Assembly: GCF_021869535.1 (NCBI RefSeq)
Contig: NW_026262701.1
Location: 45,697,278-45,761,277 of the forward strand
Length of the DNA: 64,000 nt
Direction: 5' to 3'
DNA from: Mytilus californianus
Taxonomy: Eukaryota; Mollusca; Bivalvia; Mytilida; Mytilidae
Shown: positions 23,388-36,100 of the stretch, one piece after another
Layout: every line of letters starts with the position of its first letter
How positions within the stretch are numbered: position 1 is the first letter of the stretch
Notes under the pieces: model-generated
Told to the model about the DNA's origin: nothing
The model's input: the letters and a program-made list of their open reading frames with translations, nothing else
The model's database searches: none
Made by a program: the position numbers and the translations under genes

Positions 23388-23665
23388 TCATCAGGATGTA
23401 GATCATCCATTGTGTATATCCCATCAAAGCTATCTGACTCTCATCAGGATGTAGACCATCCATTGTGTATATCCCACCAAAGTTATCTGACTCTGTCGTC
23501 AGGATGTAGATCATCCATTGTGTATATCCCATCAAAGTTATCTGACTCTGTCATCAGGATGTAGACCATCCATTGTGTATGTTCCATCAAAGTTATCTGA
23601 CTCTGTCATCAGGATGTAGACCATTCATTGTGTATATCCCATCAAAGTTATCTGACTCCTCAAAG
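23388..23665. repeat. Minisatellite, ~54-bp unit, five copies
   Basis: The unit runs GTCATCAGGATGTAGATCAT, CCATTGTGTATATCCCATCA, AAGTTATCTGACTCT. The first unit is about 3 bp shorter. The 54-bp period keeps a frame open (23376-23564), which is repeat-derived and not a gene. The array sits about 300 bp upstream of the first SPIDR exon found. Confidence 0.85.
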
Positions 23666-23962
23666 AGTTTTAGCATTTTTTCCAAATAACATGATCACTA
23701 TAATAGACAGACAGAAGTATAGAACAGCAAAACTAAACCATTAAATTCCAGTTAATTAAGTCTATATATTGATTAAACTATTTAGGTACCAATATAAAAT
23801 CGCTGAAACTGCATATATAGATTTGCATACAATATTCGAAGTATATGTTTACTGTTAAAAGTTTCACTGTTTGATTATTGCATTTATAAACATTGAAGCT
23901 AGGTGAGCACTGCTTACCCATTGGAGCCTCTTGTTTGTAAATATTTCCATCTATTATTTCAG

Positions 23963-24105
23963 GCAAAAACTGAAACTACAGTCAATAGATAGATCAGTAT
24001 TATTATGTACCAATTTTATCAGAGTAGAGGGAAGTGTAGATGTTGTACAACAGAATCCTGAACCATCAACAATAACCATGGAATGGAAATGTCCATGTGT
24101 TACAG
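23963..24105 (+). CDS. SPIDR exon a (first found)
   Basis: The acceptor is ATTATTTCAG|G and the donor ACAG|GTAAAG (phase 1). It encodes fragment residues 1-47. QKLKLQSIDRSVLLCTNFI resembles the vertebrate W-QKLIIP...VILNTYFCEK stretch. It enters with a split codon, so at least one exon precedes it. Confidence 0.6.
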
Positions 24106-27100
24106 GTAAAGCTTAAATGGCCACTAGCTGCCAAATTCTTGCCCACCAAAACTGATTCAAACTCTCAAATTTGATTTCATATGTACAAAAATGTAATTCA
24201 GAACTACAAAAGTGCCATAAAAAACAATACAAAATGAATGGAATCGTTATAAGGTTTCAACACTTCTTATATATTCCTGACTGGATGCCATCTAATTAAC
24301 CATTGATACGTCGTGGACACATTAACTTGAAACTCATTACATATGTGCTTTTTGAAATATATGCAAAATTAGGGTTTGGACCCAGATTTCGTAATTTGCT
24401 GATCTTGGAGTTGTGTGATAGTACAAGCAGGAGATGTCATGGTGTCCTAAGGACACATATTCTTGTTTACCTTTATTTTTGATATGATATTATTGAGTGA
24501 ATATCTATTTCAGGGTTAGTAAAGGACTACAAACAGTGTCCAGCTTACCAGTACCCATGTCTGCCAGGCATAATGCTTCAGGTATAATACATTGATTTAG
24601 ATGAATAATGGGTTCCAAAAACAGGTATATTTTTCTATCATGACCTGCAAAATTCTGAAGGGGACATATAATTTGTATTTTCCACTTTATCATAATTCAG
24701 AAAAAAATTCAAGGTGTAGGTGATTCACCATGAATGTTTACAGGAGCTTCTTAGGAATAATCAAAATAAGGTAGCATTATCCTTTAACTTTACATTCCGC
24801 TATATGGATGATGTCCTCTCACTAAATAATTCAAAGTTTGGTGTTTATGTTGAACGTGTTTATCCCATCAAACTTGAAATACAACAAATACAGTTAAGTC
24901 TGCCTCATATCTTGGCTTACATTTAGAAATTGACAATGAGGGTAAATTGAGAACAGAACTTTAGGACAAAAGAGATAATTTCAGCTTCTCAATTTTCTCA
25001 TTCCTCAGATAAAAACCTTTTCTCATTCCTCAGGTAATACCTTTTCTCACTTCTTAGATAACGTTACGAATTTTTTATCAGAGCATTTCATAAATCTTAA
25101 AATTAAGCATCCAAAGCCATTATGGTAGGGTAAAAATACTAAGTACCGTAATAAAAACAACTGTTTAATCCAGATAATAGGGTAGAGATGTAAATCACAC
25201 CACACAACCTACCTGTATCATTTTTTCAAAACAGATACGATCAGAGACGTTTGTATCCTTGAAAAGTGTGTAAGGAAATCAGTGTGTATTTCATTTTATT
25301 TTCTAATTCAAATTCTTCAATTGACCGGAGTTCTTTTTTCCAATTAGAGCATACTACCGTTTGTATTGATGGACAGTCCATAGTGTATCATTGTCATGAT
25401 GGGGTATCTTGTAAAATTTAATTCCCAAATCATAACTGCTTTAATTTTTTGTCCTCTAAATTGTGTATATCAAAATCTATGGATTATTTTTCTTTAGTTT
25501 TATCAGTTTAATTGTCCCCCCATGCGACATAGAAATACAGGGCGTGCGTCCGTCCAGTCATGTTAAAGCTCTCACGAATACAATTCTTGCCAGATTTTAT
25601 AAAACTTATATCATAGGTTTAAATCAGTAATGCCTTCACCAAATTTGAAAATCAGTGCCAATCAACTATTTTTCAAAAAAGTTATGCCCCTTGGAAATAT
25701 TAATTATATGTAAAATTGCATTGTAAGGGCTCTCATGTGTACAAATTTTGCCAGATTTTTATCAAATTTATATCAAAGGTTTGTATTAGCAATGTCTCGT
25801 ACTAGTTCGAAAATCAGTGGGGATCAAATATTTAAAAAAGATTATGCCCCTTGGAAATATTAATTATATGGAAAATTGCATTGTAAGGGCTCTCATGTGT
25901 ACAAATTTTGCCAGATTTTTATCAAATTTATATCAAAGGTTTGTATTAGCAATGTCTCGTACTAGTTCGAAAATCAGTGGGGATCAAATATTTAAAAAAG
26001 ATTTATGCCCCTTGGAAATATTAATCATATTGGAAATTGCATTGTTTTTGCTCTTCAGCCTTCATTTCTCTAAGATATTTGTAAACAGTTTAAAGAACAA
26101 TAAAAAAAGAAGTGTTTTTAAGTTCTTGCCCTTGGAAAGATAAAATATGTGCAACGCAGGGGACATTGAAACTGTTGTCATATCAAAACCTCAATGAAGA
26201 TTGCAAAAGGAAAATAAGTAGACATTCTGATCCAAACTTTAAAGAGGTGGTATAAAACATGGTAAATGAACTAACTAAACCAATAAACAGCCTATTTCTC
26301 ATTCAAGAAGGGAAGTGGTTAAAGTATAAATAAAAAAATTCCATCCTTGTGCTTTATGACAACAGAGGAGCATGATTGTGTCTGTCAGGCCTTAATCAAA
26401 TGTCAGTTGTATGTTGTGTTAATGTAAATTATACAAACTAACTGCTTTACTGAATTTTTAGGCAGTATGAAATTTAACTTATGGCTACATTTCAGTGTAA
26501 AGAAAACAGAGAAAATAGAAGTACACATATACCTGGACTTCCAGATCATGAACGGTCACTGTATATGATACAAGCTACTCAGGCTTCAACTGGGACACCA
26601 ACTGTATCAGACTCTATTTTAGAAAGTATAGATAAATCTTCCAAACAGACAGGGGTCTGCTTCAGTGCATTGGTCCATAGAGTGTTGTGTAAAACTGTTC
26701 CAAATTCAATTACAAAAAGGTGAAGTTTTAATACTGTTGATTCCTTGGGGATTTGATCTGTAGGGGAAACTATGAAATTATAGGAGAATCTTTTCATGTG
26801 TTCACTAATTTTTATGCCCCCGCCGTAGGCAACAGGTGCATTGATGGTTACCCTTGATGGTCTGTCCGTCAGTCCATTTTTCTGTCCGTCTTTCCATCCG
26901 TCCCATTATCGTTTCCGCACTCTTAATTTAAGTTTGCCTAATCCAAATTTGTTGAAACTAATACACAATGCTAAGAACCAAGACTTACAGACAAAGTTCA
27001 AATTTGGGCAGTGAGTTGCTTACCGTTCTAGAGTTATGCCCCTTTATAACTTGGAAAATTGCAAGTTTTTAGCTCACCTGGCCCGAAGGGCCAAGTGAGC

Positions 27101-30100
27101 TTTTCTCATCACTTTGCGTCCGTCGTCGTCGTCCGGCGTCGTCTGTTAACTTTTTCAAAAATCTTCTCCTCTGAAATTAACCAAACTTGACCACAATCAT
27201 CATTAGGGTATCTAGTTTAAAAAATGTGTCCGATGACCCCGCAAACCAACCAAGATGGCCGCCATGGCTAAAAATAGAACATAGGGGTAAAATGTAGATT
27301 TTGGCTTATATCTCTGAAACCAATGCATTTAGAGTAAATCTGACATAGGGTAAAACTGATTATCAAGTCAAGATCTATCTGCTCTAAAATTTTCAGACAA
27401 ATCTGACAACCTGTTGTTGGGTTGCTGACCCTGAATTGGTAATTTTAAGGAAATTTTGCAGTTTTTGGTTATTATCTTGAATATTATTATAGATAGAGAT
27501 AAACTGTAAACAGCAATAATGTTAAGCAAAGTAAGATCTACAAATAAGTTTCATGACCAAAATTGTCAGTCGACCCCGTTAGGAGTTATTGCCCTTAATA
27601 GTCAATTTTTAACAATTTTTTGTAAATTTTTGTAATCTTTTACAAAAATCTTCTTCTCTGAAACTACTAAGACAAATTTAACCATACTTGGCAATAATCA
27701 TTATTAGGATATCTAGTTTAAAAAATTTGTCCGATGGCTGACTTGGTTAAAAATAGAACATAGGGGTAAAATGCAGTTTTTGGTTTATATCTCTGAAACT
27801 AAAGCATTTAGAGCAAATCTGACAGGTGGCAAAAATGTTCATCAGAATTAGATTTATCTGCCCTGAAATTTTCAGACGAATCCGACAACCCGTTGTTGGG
27901 TTGCTGCCCCTGAGTTAGTAATTTTATAAAAATTTTGCAGTTTTTTGTTATTATCTTAGATATCATTATAATATCTAATATCTAATACTATTAATTATGA
28001 TTTTAACCTTATTTTACATGATTTCCAAAGCATCAGTAAATACAGATGAGCGACACAGGCTCTTGAGAGCCTCTAGTTTTGTTTCTGCACTCTTTCTTAA
28101 GTTTGTCTCATCCGAAATTTTATGGAACTCATACACAATGCTAAGAACCACAACACACAGACAGAGTTCAAATTTGGGTTGCGAGTCATTTACCATTATA
28201 GAGTTATGCCCCTTTTTAACTTGGAAAATTGCAAAGCTTGAGCAGGGGCATTCATGTCCTCAGACACATTCTTTTTTTATTCATCTATGTGGTTAATGCT
28301 TTTTAGATTATTAGAAAATCTTTATCACATGTCATAATTGTGAGCTGTTTCTCCTGCATAAATATATCTGAGTTTTTACCAGAGCAATTTTAATTTCATT
28401 AGAAAACCATTTTCTAGTGCCTGTGACTCAATGGTTGTGGTATATACTCTAAATCATGTCCATTCTTCAATGATTCAATCTTCAATTCCGCCATTTTAAA
28501 ATCCAGCAGTTGTCCAGGTTTTTTAAGTGTCATCAACATTGTTAGGAAGCATGACTATGCTGTCCTGCATTTTATTCTGGAATAATGAAGAATCTTTTTT
28601 AAGACATTTAATTTTCTTTACGTCAATCAGATTGCAGAGATTACATGAACTGTATGCAAAAGGAATCACAAAAAACTCCCAAGAAGAGTAAGACAAGTGT
28701 TGATAGGTTAAGAATCTGTTATGCATGGATCAACCACTTATCATTTGACTTAAAAAACTTTATAAAGATCATGAACTTGTTAAAATTTGAAATAAACAAT
28801 AAAGGACACGTCAGATTTATAACAACAACAACAAGAACAACAATTTATTCTCTAAAAACCAATAAAATCAAAGGTACAGAGAATGACATGCAAAAAAGAT
28901 ATACATAGTAACAGAATAAAGATATGTCGTGATTCTTAGGAAATGGAAAAATGGAAAAAATATCAATATTTCAGAATTTTTATTGATCAAAAATTATATT
29001 ATACATTTGTATTACAGATATAGTCTGTTAGTAGAGGATGGTCATGGTATTATGTGTGAGATACAGATGCCAGACAGTTCTGAACATTTGTATGGTGATG
29101 TAATACAGAATGGTGAAGGTATTTCTTACATATTTACTGGACTTAAGGTGCTCTCTAGAACAACAAGAGATAGGTAAGTTGAGTGGTGTCATGTGACTCA
29201 TGTATTATAAATGATCCAAGTCATTATACTTAAACCGGGATTTTTCGAAAAGTCATTTTTACTCAAAAACTGAATTCGTGATTTTTTATTCTTTTGAAAT
29301 GGTATATCAGAGGCAAACTATTTACCCCTTTCGAGCCTTCTGCTTGTCTCCCTGTTTGCCCATCCATACCTTTATGTAAATTGCATACTGGTGTTTTTTT
29401 TCTACAGTATTCAAGTACAAAATGTATTAAAATTTGTTTCGATAAAATTTTTATACACATATAAAATAATTTTTGTGAGTGATTTGTTTTTGCTACTTCA
29501 TGCATAGAATATGTATGGGAATAGTTCAGCTTGAATCTTTTCTTATATTAATACTACCACAAAGTTAAGAAAAAAGTTTGAAAATAAATGGTGTCACCCA
29601 TAGCCCTTTGACTTTGAACTTTTGCATAGATCAAATGTTTAAGTTTGTAAATAGGTCTGTTTAAGGGGGACCACTAATGGTAGTTCAGTGATCTTTGGTT
29701 AGTAGTTGTATTTATAAGGGACGATTTATCCTCAGTCATTGTCTTTTGACTTTTTTCCTTTTGCAAAGTTTACATGTAAAGTGTTGCTATTTAAATTTCA
29801 ACATTTTGTATCGAAATTACACACAGGTTAGACATACCTCTGTATCAACAATTTATTGCAAAAGTTCAGTCATCATCCAACCTAAATGTGAGAATATGTT
29901 ATGTAATTTCAGGAAATATTGCCACATGTAAAGGTTTCCAAATTTTAGTATTCATTGAATTTATGCAATGCTTCTTTTGCAAAAAATTAAAAATTACAAA
30001 AATTTCTGAAGTGACAGTAAAAGAAGCCTGTCTAAAAACTAATGTTTTTCTTTATTTAAAGAAACAGTTACATTGCATGATTATAATGTTACCTCTGAAG

Positions 30101-33100
30101 TAGAATTTTAAAGATTGTTGATATAGATGTTGTCTTTTTTCAGAGATCCAGCTCTATTCAGCATGATAGATAATGTATGGTCTGGTATGACTGCTACAGC
30201 TGTCAGTGAAGAAAGTGAAATAGCATCAGGTTCTTCTGTAAGTTGATACAGTTAGTACAAAAAGAAAGTTGCAGCAGTTTTGTTATGCCCTGCCTATGAA
30301 AATAGGGGTCATAATGTTTTCAGGTCTGTGAAGTCTGTTAGTCTATCTAGTTCTGTCCATTATTATTGATTGATTGATTGTTGGGTGCTTATCATCCAGT
30401 GGCAAATATTTCATGCATGTTCAGGAAGAGAACAAATTAACAATAAATCCAATAGGCAGGTCCTGTAATAGAGGTTGTGTGGGATGAAGTTCAGAGAAAA
30501 TGAGGGTATGTAGGATAGGATAGGCCACCTGCAGACCCCTCAGAGAGTTGTTGCAAGTATATCCAATGTTAGGTTGATGTTTTAGTGTAATGTAGGTTCA
30601 AGTTTGGTTCAAGGTAGTTTAAAATTAAGTTTTGGTTACATAACTTAAAACTTAATACACATGTTCATTATGATATATATATGCCAAATTAGGCTATCTT
30701 CCCATCAGTTCAATATGATAATGTGAGAAGGGCATGGTGTCCTATGGACAGCATTCGTATTCATGTTTTTATTAATGATGAAAGCATATTCACATACATC
30801 AACCTGTATCAAATTACACAATTACTAAGAGCCATGGTAAAAAGGTAATAAGAAGCATTGAGTAAGATTGTGAAAATTTCCCTGTAATCAGCAACTTAAA
30901 AGAAATATCTTATGTCATTTTTATCTCACCTGTTTTAATTTCTCACTGTCTTGAAATAAATGTACAAGATTGGTGCATTGTTGGATAATATTTAAACAAA
31001 AACTGTATGAACCTTAAAAATGGAAAGAAAATCAAGGTTCAACCAATGGTGGTCTTTAAGTTGTAGGATTTCAGTACCATATTTTCTTCACACAAAAATG
31101 AATGAAATATAAACTGTTTGACAATTAGTGTTGATTTGTATTGAACTTTGGGGTAAGAAGGCCCCTCTAATAAATGTTGTCAGTTATGAATCAATACCTA
31201 TATTGCTGTAGACCATACAATACATAAGACCAAAAAAAGTTTTATATAATGCTAAAAATATACACCCTTATAGTTACATCTACTGTAAATTCAGAAAATT
31301 TTGCAATATTTTTATAATTGCGACAGGATAGTTTTTGCAAAAAATGAAAACTAGCATTTTTAATGTTGAAAGCATTATTTGTATGAAGCATTTTCTGAAA
31401 TCTCAAAAATTTCTGAATTTACAGGGTTACCGTTTAATAACAGCTTCTATTTAAACACAACTGATATGAATTTGTCGTATTTAACTGTAGAAAATAATTG
31501 TATTTTATATTTTGAAAATAATGATACAGATATCCCAGAGATTGCCCCCAGGATTTTGTTACAGTATGGTAGAACATGACAATACTGATTTAAAGATCAC
31601 AGAGCATGCAACAGTAATTACTGCTTTCAAAAAGATACGACTGGTTTCGTTGGATGATCTTAGAAAGGTGAATATAGCTATATAGTCTGAAAGTTAAAAG
31701 GTCAGTTTATTCCATTCATACAATAAAAGGTGATCAGTTTTGCTTTATGCCATTTAACTTGCCCAAATTTAGGACACACCATTGTTATTCCATGACCAAA
31801 CTGACTATACGTAAAAGTGCAAAGTTTATTGAAACCAAATTATGCAGGCATAGTGTACAGGTAGCTAGAGTTAGTATTTGAAGAAAAATTTCTTTATGGA
31901 AAATAAATGTACATGTTACTCCAAAAAGGGATAGATAAATAAAAAAAATAATAATATGTCTGTGAAATAATTACAAGCATAAAATGTCATGGTGAGTTTT
32001 ATATAAAGGAAAAGATTTTCAAATTTCCATTTTCAGCTGACTATATTTATATTTCTGATCTAAATCTTATTTCATTCTCACCAGTATGAGGGAATATAGT
32101 CTTAGGGTTGTTCCAAAATTTATCGGGTTGAGTGATGGGCGGCACTTAGATTTATTTATTATGGGTGGTTGCATTTTCCTTAAAATTTTGTAAGAATTAT
32201 TAGTGAAATAGAAAATTTTATGTTATGGGTGTTTGGGGTCTTTAAGAAGTGCCTCCCATGGCCACATGCGTTTAATTACGGACCAGCCCGTATTTGTAAG
32301 TTATCTTGTCAACAGCAAATGCATATATCAAATGTAATTTATAACAATTAAAACTGATATGATAATCCTGCAAATACCATAGTTTGTTGCTATTGATTAA
32401 TAAAAATGCAGAATACGACAAAAAGCATGAAGACTAACTCAGGTCATGTCAGGATTCATGTCAAAATTTAGCATAGAAATTTAGGATTAAGATAACAAGT
32501 ACAGCTTTGTCAGCACTGTATGAGATGATAAATTAACCAACATATCTTTGCAGGAGAAAGATGAAATCTGTAGATTTACAATGAAAGTGAAGTTGCTGGC
32601 AAAATTGAGTAACGTATGTACATTTTTTAGTTTACTTGCCCTCAAAGGGATATATTTTTAGCTTTTGTCATCATTTGGTATCCACCATGTTCTTCATCTT
32701 ACTGTTGCAACAATTCATTTGGTTCCTATTAATATTCCACACCAAGTTTGTAAAGATGAAGTTTCTCTGCCGACATTATACAAAGCAATAAAAGTCCACC
32801 TAATTTGCTACTTTTGAAAAATTGAAATAATAGAATTCGCCATTCTCATCAAATTTTTATTGAACATTTAGATTTTGATGCCCCTAAAACATCAAGTTTA
32901 TTAAAAAAAAACATGAATTCAGCATTATACTTACTGGTAGGCACTGGCTCCTCTCAAAAACTCAAAAACAATACAAACAGGGCTTCCAACAAAAAATTAT
33001 GGCTGCAAAAAGCCAGACATTTTTTTCAATCCAGTTTTAATTCTCTAGACTTTGTAACTAAATGCAATCAGGGTAATCAAGAGCAATGACTTTGACATGA

Positions 33101-36100
33101 AAACAATTTCTTTATACTTTTGACTGTTTGATATGGATTTTATGAACTACTGTGGATTCATTATTTTTCATTGGATACCAATTTTCGTGGATTTCGTGGG
33201 TACAGGTGCACCACGAATTTAAATGTTCAACGAATTACAAATTTTCCATTGGATTGTATGCAGACTGGTGAAACCACGAAATTAAATATCCACGAAAGTG
33301 TAAGTTTTCCTCAATCCACGAAAATTGGTACCCACGAAAATAAATGATTCCACAGTAACAGTAACTTGTACATTGAAAGGGAATCTGTTAAGTGGCAGTG
33401 TGGAACATCAGCAGACTTATGTTTTCTCTATACTCTCATTTATGCAATAACACTGTGATTAGAAACTTTACTTTTGTGTTAAAGCAGTACACATTTTCTA
33501 ATACCAAATGTTGACTTGACAGCTATAAAGCTCAAACACAGATGGAATGTATGTTATCCTTGAACTTAGGGCTGTTCCATAAAAACATACATGGACCCAT
33601 GGAAGGCAACTTAAATTTGCCACTATGAGTGGGTGCCAAATATTGTGATGTACGGGTTTAAATGTATGCAGACTCTAAAATCGCTTCTATGGGTGATCAT
33701 GCACTCTGTTTTCAAAGTGCCTTCCCTGGGCACCAAGTATGTTTTAATGGAGCAGTCCTTAATTGTCAAGCATATGTTTTTCATATCTTTATGAATAAGT
33801 GTAGAATATAATCAAACAAAAATATTACATTTTCTTCTTAAAAAAGTGAACTTATTTCTGGAATAGATGTTTTAATAAAGATTAAAGCAATTTCTCTGCA
33901 AATCAAAATTTTTTTTTAATGTTTTTTTATTTTATTTTATTTGTTCCAGTCAGATTTGTCCAGTTCCACATCAGTAGATTTTAGGTATTTGCTATACATA
34001 ACAGATGATAGTTTGGATCATACAGATTACAGAATTATAAAAGTCAAAGATACATGTAATATACAACAACCTATTGGTGGTACAGTTGTAACTAAAGATG
34101 TTCTTCATACTGATGGTATTTTACAAATATATATATATATATATAAATATATACATAAAAGGTGGTGTGAGGTATTCATCAATGAGACAGCAACCCAATG
34201 ACAAAAATAACCTAAAGCGTCAATAGACAGGAGTCCTTAAAATATGTCAAGCTCTAATTTGTTCTGGGTCTGTAAAAGTTGTGAATAAAGTTAACAGAAA
34301 CAATCAAAGATCTGCCATATATATATTATACATGTATATGTTGTGTACAAGATGTAAGTTTGTACAAATTATAATTTGTACAGGGTTTTTGTACAAGTTA
34401 TAAGGTTTTTGGCACATACCTTTTTGCATCAGATGGTAAAAATTTATCTTCTTAAATTAGTCAGCTTAATGTCTTAAATTCAAATTTATATACTTCAACC
34501 TAACATTAAGTGCTATTCTCCCTGTCTTTAAACTGGAAATAAGGACACCTGAATCGTTTAAATTCTATTTTTATTTTTCTCCTTATACCAAAATCATATC
34601 CTTTAAAAGTCTATTTGTGTTCTTATAATGTTTTTTGTATCAATGCTCAGTATTAGACTGTATCATGTAGTCATAGAAATATGAGAGAAATAAGCGAAAC
34701 AAAAGACTGTGTGCTTGTATCATCCATTTGTGTTAAGCGGTTCATAAAACACTGATAACTTGTACAAAAATTCTGTACAACATTAAATTTGTACACAACA
34801 TATATAAAATACAAAACTAGACATAAAATGAAAAAAAATGGTTTTTAATATCTAAAATATTTTATGATTGAAAATGGTGGACAGTATGTACTGTAGATTC
34901 ATTATTATTCATGGGATACTAACTTTTGTGGATTTCAGGGTTATAGGTTAACCATAAATCCAAATGCTCATCAATACAAATTTTCTATAGGCTTGTATGT
35001 AGACTTTGGGAAAACCATGAAAATACTATTTTTCCTTAATCCACAAAAATTGGTATTCACAAAAACAAATGAATCCACAGTTCTTAAATTTGATTGTTTA
35101 TAACACTTTTCCAAGTTTAAAGTTGGGGACTGTTTTACAGTAAATGCAATGAAATTTTGTACCCCATATTTTTCAGAATAAAACGTCTGCATACATCTTG
35201 AAAACCATAATTCCTTTGATTATGCTTTTTTGTAAAATGAACTTAGGCATAATTTGGTTTTGTTCTAGGTAATTTAATATGTGACTGCTACAGCCAAATA
35301 TTGCCAAGCAGTTTCCTACAGAAACTAGGTTTTGAATTATCTACAGAAGACATTATCCATCCATTTTCACCTCCTGATCTGGATAAAGATTCCAAACTAT
35401 ATGATTTGTGCACAGTTAAAGGTAAGCTGTATATGTAGTAACAGATAGTTGACCCTTATGGTAATTATTGCCTTTGAATGATGCTTTCTATCCTTTTTTG
35501 ATTTTGCATTTTTTGTGGAACTTTAGTAGATAGAGAGAATCTTTCAATCACAAAAAATGTTCAACAAAATATGATCTACAAATAAGTCAACCTGGATGAA
35601 ATTGTCATTTGACTTTTTATAGGACTTATTGCTGTTGAAAGACATTTTTTTGCATTTTTGTGTTTTTTTTAGATAGATAAAATTTGTTTGAAAAATATGT
35701 TGAGCCAAACAAGAGCTACAAATAAGTCAATGTGGTATAAATTGTCAATGAAACCCTAATAGGAGTTATTGCCCTTGAAAGATGATTTTTACTCATTTTT
35801 GAATATTTTGCAGACAAAAAAGTAGATTGAGAGGAACTGCAAAAAACAAAAATGTTCAACACAATAAGATCTACAAATGGTCAACATGGCTGAACTTGAT
35901 AACCAACTCTTTATAATGATTTCAATAATCTGGCAAATTATTAAAAAACCTTTAATTGGCCCGAGAACACAGTTATTTGGTAGTGCATTTCTTTTAGACA
36001 ATAAATTCAAATTAAAAATTTCGCACCTGCTCTATCTCAAAAAGATTTTTACAGTGTAGTGTACTACTATTGATACAAATAATATCAAAATTATAGAAAC

